Source: a virus. Taken from it: 44,418 nucleotides of DNA. The translations under genes and the position numbers were made by a program. Of this stretch, positions 23,185-31,265 are shown one piece after another; within the stretch, counting starts at the first letter, position 1, and every line of letters begins with the position of its first letter. The stretch spans positions 1-44,418 of the IMG/VR virus record IMGVR_UViG_3300012920_000077; one strand, written 5' to 3'. The notes beneath the pieces were generated by a model. That model was not told the DNA's origin and ran no database searches. It saw nothing but the letters and a program-made list of their open reading frames with translations.

Positions 23185-25727
23185 GTAAAGAACTCCTCTA
23201 AACTAGCAATTGGTTCAGCATTCCATCCAACAGCTTCAAGGATTGGTTTGAGAGGCTCAAGGAATGTTTTTTCATATTGTCTATTATAGTCGATATATTT
23301 ATGAAGGTCAAGTTCTTTTGGTAAGTTAAGAGGATATGTTATCACATTTTCTTTAATAGGATTAGGTAATTTCAAATAACAAAATTTTATCTTTTCACCA
23401 TTATTAATCTTTTCATATTTTTTATTTAAATTAAATTTATCAATATAATGATTATATAATAGAGCTCCACGAACATGAATAGGAGTAGAATTTACTTTTA
23501 CTTTTCCTGAATTTGTATTCCATTCTTTATTATACTTAGGTGCACAATAAATATTTACTGGATGAGAGAACTTAGTTAATTCTTTACATCCTCGAGGAAA
23601 CGAAACATCTTCTGGATTAAGATTACAAAACTCTTCACGAAAATCTTTTATAAACTGTTGAACATCCTGTTCAGACTTTTCAATAATAACTCTAAATAGT
23701 TCTTTAAACTTATCTCTAACAACTTGAGGAGTAGATGATTTGATAGCTTCAATACCCATAATCTTTAATTTAGGTTCAGCATACTGAACACCTTCGTTAT
23801 TAAGTACATTTAAGAAATATCTTTTCTTAGCTACCCAGATACCTCTATCAGCAATAACTTCACGAGCCATCTCCATACGATTTTCATATGCATACATTCT
23901 AGTTGAAAGATTTCCGTATGCTTTCTCAAGGATATTCTCAAAGTGTTCATTACAAATCTTATCAAGAAACTTCAACGGATCTTTAGGTTTAAACTTTTCA
24001 ACTAATGGTTTCATATTAACATATAATGAATCAGTATCAATAGCTATGACATAATCTTCACCTAACGATTCTAATAAATTATTCATCTCTTGATTAATAG
24101 CTTTCTCAGCCCAACGAATAGATAACTGACCTGAAGTTGTAATAGCTTCTGCAATATCATTATCAAAGTATCTAAATCCAGCATTACCCAAAGCACCATA
24201 CAAAGAATTCATAAGAATCTTAATAGACATCTGTTGGTTCTCAAGCTGATTAACTTTAGCTTCTAATTGTTTAGATGTGCCCTTTTGTATTTGTTGTTGA
24301 GTTTTTAACATCTCATTCTTGATTTGACGACGCTCATCATAGTACTTCTTAATAATAGCTGGAATAATACCTTGACGTTCCTTAGTAAATCTAATACCAG
24401 TAGCACTAATACTAGATGATCCAGGATTAGGTAATGGATTACCATTCAGTATATTTTCTACATTTACATCTGGTATACGACCAGGAAGTTTTGTTTCAAT
24501 ACTCATATTATACTGAACAATTAGGTTAGGATACAAAGAGTTTAAATCAAATGATACAACCCATTCATGCATACCCACTTGAGGATCTTTTACAAAGGCT
24601 CCTGGAAACTTAACTTTATGTTGTTTTCTTCTTGGAGGAATAGCAACATTCATCTTATTTAATAAACGATATATTATTGAATCCCATATCTGTACAGTAC
24701 CAAATGTATCAGCATAATTAACACCACCACGATAAGCCATAGTCATAGCAAGAGTAATCAAACCCATCTTTTCTTCTAATCGATCAACAAGCTCAACATC
24801 TTTTATATTATAGTCAACAAACTTTTGAAAGTCTTTTCTATACAAAGAATATAGACTGCCGTGTTCTTCATAAGATAATTTACGTTCTCCTAATACAACA
24901 TGAGCAATATGATCTAACTTATAAGATTCTTGCTGACCATACGAATATCCAAACTTCTGAAATAAATCATAATAATCTAATTGTTGAATACCTAATATAT
25001 TATATGTAATATGTTCACGTCCAGCTATTACAATATCTCGTTGAGAAACTATATTCCATGGAGAGAATTTTTTAAATACATCTCCACCTATTATATTTTG
25101 TACTCGTCTTATTAAATATGGAAGATCAAACATTCTAGTATTCCATCCTGTAATGACATCAGGACAGAACTGAGGATCATGCCAAAACTTCAAAAAGTCA
25201 GTTAATAATTCTATTTCATCACTACATTTTTTATAAAAAACTTTTTGATCAGTTATTATAGTTTTACTGACATCATAATCATATAGTCCCCACACATAAT
25301 AATTATTATCAATATTATTCTTACATGTAATTGTAATAACAGGATGTGCAGCTTGTTCTACAAATGGAAATCCATCATCAGATGCAACTTCAATATCAAT
25401 AGTAGTTACATTTACTTTATCTCTTTGGAATTTTATTTCATCTGGGAATTGTTCTGTAATATATTGAGTGACATAATTATCTGAACCATATATGTCTTTG
25501 TTTACAACATCACTATAGCGATCATATAGTTGATCACCATGTTTCATACTATCCATTAATTTAGGTTTGAGAGCAAGACCATCAGGAGATATCCATCCAG
25601 TCTTTACAGAGGATGATTCAAACAAAGTAGGTTGAAAGAATATCTTACGAGCTACTTTCTCATTATTTTCAATTCCACGGTATAGGATATTATTACCGTA
25701 ACGATTTACAGATGTGTAAAAATTCAT
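23181..25727 (-). CDS. 43: DNA polymerase gp43 (family B)
   Basis: An 848-residue replicative polymerase with proofreading exonuclease. Exo I is D111-I-E113 ('[12 protein letters not shown]'), with Exo II in '[15 protein letters not shown]'. Polymerase motif A is '[12 protein letters not shown]', motif B '[18 protein letters not shown]', and motif C 'AIDTDSLYV'. The N terminus aligns with T4 gp43 (FYxSxxxxGNNI), so the ATG at 25727 is right, yet there is no ribosome site: the promoter's TATAAT ends only 6 bases before it. The mRNA is probably leaderless or nearly so. Confidence 0.98.
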   Translation of the reverse strand: MNFYTSVNRYGNNILYRGIENNEKVARKIFFQPTLFESSSVKTGWISPDGLALKPKLMDSMKHGDQLYDRYSDVVNKDIYGSDNYVTQYITEQFPDEIKFQRDKVNVTTIDIEVASDDGFPFVEQAAHPVITITCKNNIDNNYYVWGLYDYDVSKTIITDQKVFYKKCSDEIELLTDFLKFWHDPQFCPDVITGWNTRMFDLPYLIRRVQNIIGGDVFKKFSPWNIVSQRDIVIAGREHITYNILGIQQLDYYDLFQKFGYSYGQQESYKLDHIAHVVLGERKLSYEEHGSLYSLYRKDFQKFVDYNIKDVELVDRLEEKMGLITLAMTMAYRGGVNYADTFGTVQIWDSIIYRLLNKMNVAIPPRRKQHKVKFPGAFVKDPQVGMHEWVVSFDLNSLYPNLIVQYNMSIETKLPGRIPDVNVENILNGNPLPNPGSSSISATGIRFTKERQGIIPAIIKKYYDERRQIKNEMLKTQQQIQKGTSKQLEAKVNQLENQQMSIKILMNSLYGALGNAGFRYFDNDIAEAITTSGQLSIRWAEKAINQEMNNLLESLGEDYVIAIDTDSLYVNMKPLVEKFKPKDPLKFLDKICNEHFENILEKAYGNLSTRMYAYENRMEMAREVIADRGIWVAKKRYFLNVLNNEGVQYAEPKLKIMGIEAIKSSTPQVVRDKFKELFRVIIEKSEQDVQQFIKDFREEFCNLNPEDVSFPRGCKELTKFSHPVNIYCAPKYNKEWNTNSGKVKVNSTPIHVRGALLYNHYIDKFNLNKKYEKINNGEKIKFCYLKLPNPIKENVITYPLNLPKELDLHKYIDYNRQYEKTFLEPLKPILEAVGWNAEPIASLEEFFT

Positions 25728-25733
25728 ATTGTA

Positions 25734-25762
25734 ATTATACTAAATTATTTTAGAAATGTAAA
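25734..25762 (-). promoter_or_regulatory. Early promoter of gene 43
   Basis: Minus strand: TTTACA (25762-25757), 17 bases, TATAAT (25739-25734). The start codon follows 6 bases after the -10, so transcription should begin at or beside the ATG. Confidence 0.75.
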
Positions 25763-25769
25763 CAGTTAT

Positions 25770-26087
25770 TTATACTGCAAACGATTCACCACATCCACAA
25801 GATGCAGCTGCGTTGGGATTTACAACTTTTAAATATGATCCGCCTAGTTCTTTTACGTAATCTACTGTACAACCAGCAACATACATTTCAGCCATAGGAT
25901 CTAAAACTAATACACCTTCAATAGGTTCACTCCATTTTACATCAGGCCAATTTTTTTTGAAATCCCAAATATATTGAAAACCAGAACAACCACCACCTTT
26001 AACACCAAGTGTAACATAGTCGTCATTATTCTTATCTCTTAATACATCAGTTAAATATTCTTGTGCTGATTCAGTTACTTGTATCAT
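25770..26087 (-). CDS. IscA/HesB-type iron-sulfur carrier
   Basis: A 105-residue A-type Fe-S protein. The three cluster cysteines are present: C34 in 'GGGCSGFQY', and C97 and C99 in 'SCGCGESF'. Such proteins hand Fe-S clusters to client enzymes. HesB-like proteins occur in marine T4-like phages. A possible client here is the radical SAM enzyme QueE. Its stop codon lies just before the gene 43 promoter. Confidence 0.93.
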   Translation of the reverse strand: MIQVTESAQEYLTDVLRDKNNDDYVTLGVKGGGCSGFQYIWDFKKNWPDVKWSEPIEGVLVLDPMAEMYVAGCTVDYVKELGGSYLKVVNPNAAASCGCGESFAV

Positions 26088-26335
26088 GCCATTTGATCCA
26101 GTATTGCATTGAAATTATTTCCTCCTACTATATTATAAAGAATAACCATAAATAAAATAAACCACACCAACCAAAAAATGTAGAAACCAATAAACCTGTA
26201 GATCTTCTCCATAGGTAAGTATTTTTCAAATAGCGTTTGTATATCCCAAACATATCTAAAAAGTAATAAGTAACAAAACCACCTTACATATTTATTTGGT
26301 ACTGTCTTTGGGTTTATTTCTTGTTCTTTACCCAA
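26084..26335 (-). CDS. Small membrane protein
   Basis: An 83-residue protein with two membrane segments (about 17-32 and 44-69). It overlaps lysozyme by 8 bases at its start and iscA by 4 at its end. The start is a TTG at 26335, since no ATG occurs before the second helix. Next to the lysozyme gene, a holin role is conceivable but unproven. Confidence 0.6.
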   Translation of the reverse strand: MGKEQEINPKTVPNKYVRWFCYLLLFRYVWDIQTLFEKYLPMEKIYRFIGFYIFWLVWFILFMVILYNIVGGNNFNAILDQMA

Positions 26336-26771
26336 CAGCTCTCATTCTTTCAACTAATCTATCTGCTCTGTTTGTTACTTGCTTATACCATCTACTATCA
26401 ACCATTTCATCTGCTGCTTTATTCCAGTCTCTACTATCAACTCCAGCTTTCATACCTTTAAATTTAGATAATCTTGGTCTGCCCATATTAAACATCATGT
26501 TAGCAATTATTCTTTGAGCTTCTTCTGGCAAATCGTCAAAGTCTGAGTAAAGTTGGTGGCAATCTGACACGACTGTTTCAATATCTTGGTTGAAGGCTTC
26601 AACACATCTACTGTTATCAACTGGCGTTCCAACTGGTAATCCATGTTCTGGATCTGATTCAGTGACAAGATGACCAATGCCAAAAGTAGGAAGGCCAAGG
26701 TGGTCGAGGTATATTTCTTCAACATTACCTTCGTCATATTCTATCTCTTCCCTAAGTTTATCTATATCCAT
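26328..26771 (-). CDS. e: T4-type lysozyme (endolysin, GH24)
   Basis: AAGGAGAG places the start at ATG 26771 (147 residues). The T4 lysozyme catalytic layout is preserved with a +3 offset: E14 ('DEG'), D23 ('YLDHLG') and T29 ('PTFGIGH'). It cuts peptidoglycan glycan strands at lysis. There is no signal peptide, so a holin is needed. It belongs to the small late block after the terminator at 26963-26993. Confidence 0.9.
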   Translation of the reverse strand: MDIDKLREEIEYDEGNVEEIYLDHLGLPTFGIGHLVTESDPEHGLPVGTPVDNSRCVEAFNQDIETVVSDCHQLYSDFDDLPEEAQRIIANMMFNMGRPRLSKFKGMKAGVDSRDWNKAADEMVDSRWYKQVTNRADRLVERMRAVG

Positions 26772-26950
26772 ATTTGTTTCTCTCCTTGCATATAACAATT
26801 TTCAGTGGGTTTTGTACCCATTTGTCTAGCCCAACTCAATTCTTGAATTAATCTATTATACCAGGCTTTATCCATTTTATCGTGAGCTTTATTCATATCT
26901 TCTTTCAACTGAGATATTCGAGTATCAATATATTTATCCTGTTTAGTCAT
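26762..26950 (-). CDS. Small hypothetical protein
   Basis: A 62-residue charged helical protein with GGAGGATC before its ATG; it overlaps the lysozyme start by 10 bases. First gene after the late promoter and hairpin. Not recognised. Confidence 0.65.
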   Translation of the reverse strand: MTKQDKYIDTRISQLKEDMNKAHDKMDKAWYNRLIQELSWARQMGTKPTENCYMQGEKQIWI

Positions 26951-26962
26951 AAATGATCCTCC

Positions 26963-26993
26963 AAAAGTAAAAGGACGAGAGTCCCCGTCCTTT
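26963..26993 (-). terminator. Terminator hairpin after the hsp20 unit
   Basis: An inverted repeat AAAGGACG / CGTCCTTT (26970-26993) with an 8-base loop, followed on the minus strand by a T-rich tract. It also forms the 5' leader of transcripts from the late box at 26994-27001. Confidence 0.8.
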
Positions 26994-27001
26994 TATTTAT
27001 A
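26994..27001 (-). promoter_or_regulatory. T4-type late promoter of the lysozyme block
   Basis: Perfect TATAAATA on the minus strand, immediately upstream of the terminator hairpin and 44 bases before the ATG at 26950. It fits late expression of lysozyme. Confidence 0.6.
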
Positions 27002-27005
27002 TAGC

Positions 27006-27254
27006 TTAGGAATTTAGTTTTTTAAGTTCTTTTTCATACCATTGATATGTTGTAACATCTAAATCATGATTGATTTGATGTTTAGTTTTTGGCCGGTAAT
27101 CTCCAGAACGATATAGCTGTTCAGCTAAATGCGCGTTAGCTTGTTGATAACGAGCAAACTGTATTCCAAGTATTGTTTTTAGTAAGAATATTTTTAGTCC
27201 GCGTATAAAATCTTTAAGCAGACTCTGTGAGTAATTCAGCACTAGAGTTGTCAT
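27006..27254 (-). CDS. Small hypothetical protein
   Basis: GGGGAG marks ATG 27254 (82 residues). The start lies inside the end of hsp20 (41-base overlap). Basic, with an amphipathic helix near residues 15-35 ('GLKIFLLKTILGIQFARYQQAN'). The terminator follows the stop. Not recognised. Confidence 0.6.
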   Translation of the reverse strand: MTTLVLNYSQSLLKDFIRGLKIFLLKTILGIQFARYQQANAHLAEQLYRSGDYRPKTKHQINHDLDVTTYQWYEKELKKLNS

Positions 27255-27678
27255 TGGTTTTTCTCCCCGTTCCAATTGTTATTTTCTGGGGTCGCTTTTC
27301 CTCTGGCAGGACTACTTCTATATTGACAGTAAGAATCCCATCCGTTAGATCAGCACCACTGACTTCCGCGTACTCTGATAACCTAAACGATTTTTTAAAC
27401 TTTCGACCAGAGATTCCTTTATGGACATATGATTCTTGATCTCGTCTTGGTTCACGATTACCTTTTATAGTAAGTACGTGTTCTTTGAGTTCAATATCTA
27501 TGTCATCTTTTGAGAATCCAGCTATCGCGACTTCAATGTCATATTTCAAGCCGTCATACTTGACGACATTATGAGGTGGATATGAATCATTTGCGTGATT
27601 TGTTATATTTTCGAGTTCATCAAAAATATGGTCGAAACCTAAAAAAGCGTTCCTTGGGAACATAAAAGTACCAGTCAT
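27214..27678 (-). CDS. hsp20: Small heat-shock protein Hsp20
   Basis: A 154-residue alpha-crystallin-domain chaperone that holds unfolding proteins. The domain spans about residues 37-137: 'YDIEVAIAGFSKDDIDIELKEHVLTIKG', then 'FKKSFRLSEYAEVSGADLTDGILTV' and 'RPQKITIG'. Hsp20 is common in T4-like phages of marine bacteria. The gene looks richer in G and C than its neighbours. AAGGAGATAG precedes the ATG. Confidence 0.95.
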   Translation of the reverse strand: MTGTFMFPRNAFLGFDHIFDELENITNHANDSYPPHNVVKYDGLKYDIEVAIAGFSKDDIDIELKEHVLTIKGNREPRRDQESYVHKGISGRKFKKSFRLSEYAEVSGADLTDGILTVNIEVVLPEEKRPQKITIGTGRKTNDNSSAELLTESA

Positions 27679-27738
27679 TGCTATCTCCTTTTGTTAAGCA
27701 AGATTAAAATTTAGACCCACATTGTGGCATCTGTATAT

Positions 27739-27768
27739 TATATATAATAATTATTTCTTAAAAGTCAA
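27739..27768 (-). promoter_or_regulatory. Early-type promoter of hsp20
   Basis: Minus strand: CTG-TTGACT (27768-27763), 18 bases, TATATA (27744-27739). The -35 sits just after the regA stop. Confidence 0.55.
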
Positions 27769-27773
27769 CAGTA

Positions 27774-28148
27774 CTATTGTTTATTTCCAATATTATATTT
27801 TGGACATAGTTCCCATTGTTCTTTTTCTTTAAAAGGAATAATTTTTATTTGTCGAAGAGGTGCTAATGTAGCTGCTTTAGATCTATCCTCAATTGTAACT
27901 AATCCCCAATCACTCATTAGAGTAGCAATTGTATTTCTTCTAGCAATATCATTTTCTTCTAAATTGGATTTTTTTCCATCTAATAAGAATAGCTCTTTGA
28001 AATGTACAATAAAATATCTACCTTGTTTATGAAGTATATGACAAGATTGATATAATTTTTGATCTTTACGGGATGCTACACCAATACGTGTTAATGTTTC
28101 TCTAACCTTTAAAAAATCATCAGGTTCATTAAGAGTAACCTCTAACAT
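27774..28148 (-). CDS. regA: RegA translational repressor
   Basis: RegA binds start regions of phage early mRNAs and blocks translation. 'DFLKVRETLTRIGVASRKDQKLYQSCHILHKQGRYFIVHFKELFLLDGK' is very close to T4 RegA. The start is set at ATG 28148 (124 residues, matching T4's 122); a GTG at 28187 would add 13 residues and overlap gene 62. The order 44-62-regA is the T4 order. Confidence 0.95.
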   Translation of the reverse strand: MLEVTLNEPDDFLKVRETLTRIGVASRKDQKLYQSCHILHKQGRYFIVHFKELFLLDGKKSNLEENDIARRNTIATLMSDWGLVTIEDRSKAATLAPLRQIKIIPFKEKEQWELCPKYNIGNKQ

Positions 28149-28173
28149 GGTATGTGGCGACCATTCGATTAAT

Positions 28174-28551
28174 TTATTTTCTTCCACCTTTACAAACTTT
28201 CTTTTTCATCAAATCTATTTGTTCGTTTGTGAGAAGGGATAAGGCTTGTTTGGCTTTTTCGTTGCTATATCCATAATACGCCTTAACTACTTCCACGTCA
28301 CTGACAGTTTCAGGTTTTATCCATTTAGAAAACCGTCTTTTCTTTCTAATAATATTTAGTAAAAAAGAAAATTGTAGCCTGTTATCTATGTGATGATTTA
28401 TGTTCATTTCATTAGCAATCATCACTGTATCATTAAAATAACTTAATGATCTATTAATCATAAATCCATTATATGCATCTTCAGTAATATCATCTACCAT
28501 GATATCTTTTTTAGAATAGTTAATGCAGTTTAAATATTCAAATGGGTTCAT
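28174..28551 (-). CDS. 62: Clamp-loader small subunit gp62
   Basis: With gp44 it loads the gp45 clamp. The start is ATG 28551 (125 residues): 'MNPFEYLNCINYSKKDIM' matches T4-like gp62 N termini. 'AYYGYSNEKAKQALSLLTNEQI' is its C-terminal helix pair. It overlaps the DUF551 gene by 14 bases. Shorter than T4 gp62 (187), as in other marine relatives. Confidence 0.88.
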   Translation of the reverse strand: MNPFEYLNCINYSKKDIMVDDITEDAYNGFMINRSLSYFNDTVMIANEMNINHHIDNRLQFSFLLNIIRKKRRFSKWIKPETVSDVEVVKAYYGYSNEKAKQALSLLTNEQIDLMKKKVCKGGRK

Positions 28552-28777
28552 TAGGTTTCTCATCTTGATCAGGATGCCAATGTGTGACATCTCCAGTTAA
28601 AAAACCGTAATCACAAGAAAACATATGCATCCCTTTCCATTCTTTACCATCTTCATCTACATAGTATCCATCAAAAGTACCTCTATGTCTACCGATTGGT
28701 TCAAAATAATACCATACTTTTTGCCCTTGCTTAGGCATTCTATCTTCTACAGATATCCAATTGTCAATATTCTTCAT
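28538..28777 (-). CDS. DUF551-type small protein
   Basis: A 79-residue protein with the DUF551 pattern: 'WISVEDRMPKQGQKVWYYF' at residues 7-25 and closing 'VTHWHPDQDEKP'. Function of that family unknown. It overlaps both neighbours. Confidence 0.75.
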   Translation of the reverse strand: MKNIDNWISVEDRMPKQGQKVWYYFEPIGRHRGTFDGYYVDEDGKEWKGMHMFSCDYGFLTGDVTHWHPDQDEKPNEPI

Positions 28778-28928
28778 ATTCTACTACTACCGCTGTATTA
28801 TAATTAGCAGCCTCCTTTTCAGCTTGTTCCTTAGATTCAAATAATAATGGTGGGCTAGTAATTTGACCATCTTCAGTAATATATTCCCATTCTTCAAATG
28901 GTTTATATTTAATAGCATATATTATCAT
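28764..28928 (-). CDS. Small hypothetical protein
   Basis: A 54-residue acidic frame ('FEEWEYITEDGQITSPPLLFESKEQAEKEA'). Its ATG follows the PRTase stop directly, and its end overlaps the DUF551 gene by 14 bases, filling an otherwise empty 150-base gap. Confidence 0.6.
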   Translation of the reverse strand: MIIYAIKYKPFEEWEYITEDGQITSPPLLFESKEQAEKEAANYNTAVVVEYEEY

Positions 28929-29330
28929 TCATACTCCAGGAAGCCTAAATAGTGCGTTTACGTTATGTGTGTCTTTTATTTTACCTCTAGCAAATATAAC
29001 CCATTTAGGATTATAATCAAAAGACATTGTGCGGTAGTGTTCATATACATAATCATCAAAACTCTTTCCTGTAGTATATATATCATCAACTATCATAGGA
29101 GGTCCTTCTGTTGCATACTTCCGTAATGCATCAGCTAATGGTATTCCTCCTCTTGGTATTCCTTCAACAGAACCAAAAGATCTTTTATTATATTGCATAA
29201 TCATGGCTGCAAGACAATCCCACTCTTTTGGTGAAATAGCATCACATTCTAATTTCCATTTAAGAGTTTTACCAGCATGACTTACAAAATCACCTAGTTG
29301 AAACAATTTAGCATATTCATCGTAAGGCAT
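28929..29330 (-). CDS. Phosphoribosyltransferase-fold protein
   Basis: A 133-residue PRTase-like protein with 'VEGIPRGGIPLADAL' (pyrophosphate loop) and 'PMIVDDIYTTGKSF' (PRPP motif). The substrate is unknown; it is different from the PRTase at 19680-20132. It overlaps gene 44 by one base, so it is part of the clamp-loader operon. Confidence 0.78.
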   Translation of the reverse strand: MPYDEYAKLFQLGDFVSHAGKTLKWKLECDAISPKEWDCLAAMIMQYNKRSFGSVEGIPRGGIPLADALRKYATEGPPMIVDDIYTTGKSFDDYVYEHYRTMSFDYNPKWVIFARGKIKDTHNVNALFRLPGV

Positions 29331-30253
29331 TACAAAAACTCCACATTAGCCATTATCTCTGTCATACAAGCTACTACATTCAATTCATGATCAGCAGCAA
29401 ATGCATTTTTATATTGATAATCAGCTAAAATTAATACTATTTGAGGAACACATGGTGGTTTGATATGATCTATCATTCTATCATATATTCCTCTAAAAAT
29501 AGCAGATGCATCTGTATCTATATTGTTTGTAACCCATTGTCTCATCTTCTTAAAATCTTTATTTTTTAAATAAGTAAAAAGATCATCATAGTTATCTTCT
29601 TTTTGTGTATATACAAATTGACCACTTATAGAAGCACGTTGCATCTCATTTATTACACGTCTCCAATCAGGAGCGTATTTCATTATAATAGGTGGAATAG
29701 ATTTATTATCAAATCTAACATTTTCTTTAGAAAGAATATCTTGTGCACGTTGCATCATACTTTCACAAAGAGGTATTAAATCTTTCTTAGAAGTATTAAA
29801 TTCATATACACCACATCGTGAATGTAGTGGTTCAATAATTCTGTTCTTAAAATTACAAGTTAAAATAAATCTACAGTTATTTGCAAATTCTTCTATAAAA
29901 GCTCTCAAAGCTGGTTGTGTAGATTGAGCATTTAAATAATCAGCTTCATCTAATATAACTACTTTATATCCACCTTGAAGAGAAACAGTACTTGCAAACT
30001 GTTTTATCTTCGTGCGAAGAGTATCAATGTTACCTTCTTCAGAGCCATTTATTATTATATAATCTAGACTAAGTTCTTTACAAAGAGCTTTTGCAACAGT
30101 AGTCTTTCCAAGACCAGCAGTACCAGTGAAAAGCATATTAGGCAATTCTCTGGTATCTACTAGTTTTTGAAAAGTTTGCTTGAGACCATCAGGTAAGATA
30201 GTCTCAGCAATAGTTTGAGGACGGTATTTTTCAACCCAGAGAAAATCATTCAT
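29330..30253 (-). CDS. 44: Clamp-loader large subunit gp44 (AAA+)
   Basis: A 307-residue AAA+ ATPase. 'WVEKYRPQTIAE' opens it as in all RFC-like loaders. Walker A is G44-T-A-G-L-G-K-T51, Walker B 'VVILDEADYLN', and the arginine-finger 'SRC' motif is 'EPLHSRCGVYEF'. It loads gp45 with gp62. GGAG lies before the ATG. Confidence 0.96.
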   Translation of the reverse strand: MNDFLWVEKYRPQTIAETILPDGLKQTFQKLVDTRELPNMLFTGTAGLGKTTVAKALCKELSLDYIIINGSEEGNIDTLRTKIKQFASTVSLQGGYKVVILDEADYLNAQSTQPALRAFIEEFANNCRFILTCNFKNRIIEPLHSRCGVYEFNTSKKDLIPLCESMMQRAQDILSKENVRFDNKSIPPIIMKYAPDWRRVINEMQRASISGQFVYTQKEDNYDDLFTYLKNKDFKKMRQWVTNNIDTDASAIFRGIYDRMIDHIKPPCVPQIVLILADYQYKNAFAADHELNVVACMTEIMANVEFL

Positions 30254-30277
30254 TTACATACTCCATAATAAAATTAT

Positions 30278-30306
30278 ATTATATCACAAATTGTTGAGTA
30301 AGTAAA
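30278..30306 (-). promoter_or_regulatory. Early promoter of the 44-62-regA operon
   Basis: Minus strand: TTTACT (30306-30301), 17 bases, TATAAT (30283-30278), 25 bases before the gene 44 ATG. Confidence 0.7.
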
Positions 30307-30558
30307 CTATTCTCCTTCTTTAACTGCAGGATCTTTTACAGGATCCTCTTCATCATCCTCCATAGCAGCTTCTTGTGATAAGTTTTCACAGATTTGAACA
30401 ATCTGTATACATTGATCACGAAGACCACCAATAGTGGATAATTCTTCTCCTTTGAAGGCACCACGCTGTGTCATTGCATCTATCACAGCAATTGTACTTC
30501 TTGACGCTTTATTTGCTACATCATGTAGATCTTCATAAAGTTTATTGTTATCTGACAT
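30307..30558 (-). CDS. Hypothetical protein between genes 45 and 44
   Basis: An 83-residue helical protein ending in a very acidic tail ('MEDDEEDPVKD'). CGGAG precedes the ATG. Position suggests early expression with the clamp. Not recognised. Confidence 0.7.
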   Translation of the reverse strand: MSDNNKLYEDLHDVANKASRSTIAVIDAMTQRGAFKGEELSTIGGLRDQCIQIVQICENLSQEAAMEDDEEDPVKDPAVKEGE

Positions 30559-30573
30559 ATTTTACTCCGTTAA

Positions 30574-31254
30574 TTAACTAAATGTCGACGTTTTTTCTAA
30601 TGCAATCCAATACTGAACTGAAAGATCAGGACTCGTGTGACTAAATTGCGAAATGAGCCTGGAAGATATTTCTACATCATAGTCCCCCGGTAGGATTTTT
30701 AAATTACCAATACTAAGAATAAAATTAAAGTTCTTAGATTGATCAAACTCTCCATCGATATCTATAGAGAATGTATTTGACGTAGAATTAGAAGTTTCTA
30801 CAACAGAAAGACTAAGGACATTATCCTTATTAGATATTGAAACTTCTTCATGTCCAAGAGTTGCTGCAGCTCGTTTAATTTTGTTAAGTATATTATTTGT
30901 TAAAGTAAACTTAACATCAGCACCTGGCATGGTAATTTCTTTCTGAGGGGTAGTTAAAGTATCTTCTGAAGAGAAGAAATATTTAACTTTAGATCTACCG
31001 GTAGAATCATTAACTATGACGCAACTATCTTCAAATCGAAGACGAGGTGCATCTACTAGAGAAAGAACACCGATAAATTCATTAAGATCATAGATCCCAA
31101 AGTTTGTTGGAAACTCTTCTATTACTTTAGCACCAGCTAATACAGTTCGAGCTTCACTAATAGTCTTGAGTTGACTACCTTGTTTGATTAGAATATTCTG
31201 ATTGATACCAGAAAAGTTCTTTAATATTTGTAATGTATTATCACTTAATTCCAT
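30574..31254 (-). CDS. 45: Sliding clamp gp45
   Basis: GTGGAG places the start at ATG 31254 (226 residues; T4 gp45 is 228). 'MELSDNTLQILKNFSGINQNILIKQG' is the classic gp45 N terminus and 'FNFILSIGNLKILPGDYDVEIS' its C-terminal domain. It tethers gp43 and, in T4, also activates late promoters with gp55. Confidence 0.96.
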   Translation of the reverse strand: MELSDNTLQILKNFSGINQNILIKQGSQLKTISEARTVLAGAKVIEEFPTNFGIYDLNEFIGVLSLVDAPRLRFEDSCVIVNDSTGRSKVKYFFSSEDTLTTPQKEITMPGADVKFTLTNNILNKIKRAAATLGHEEVSISNKDNVLSLSVVETSNSTSNTFSIDIDGEFDQSKNFNFILSIGNLKILPGDYDVEISSRLISQFSHTSPDLSVQYWIALEKTSTFS

Positions 31255-31265
31255 AATTAGCTCCA

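Noticed and set aside
25767-25774. TATAAATA as a firm late promoter of gene 43
   Set aside because: It coincides with the IscA stop codon, and a better-placed early promoter follows; kept only as a note because such AT-rich DNA yields chance matches.
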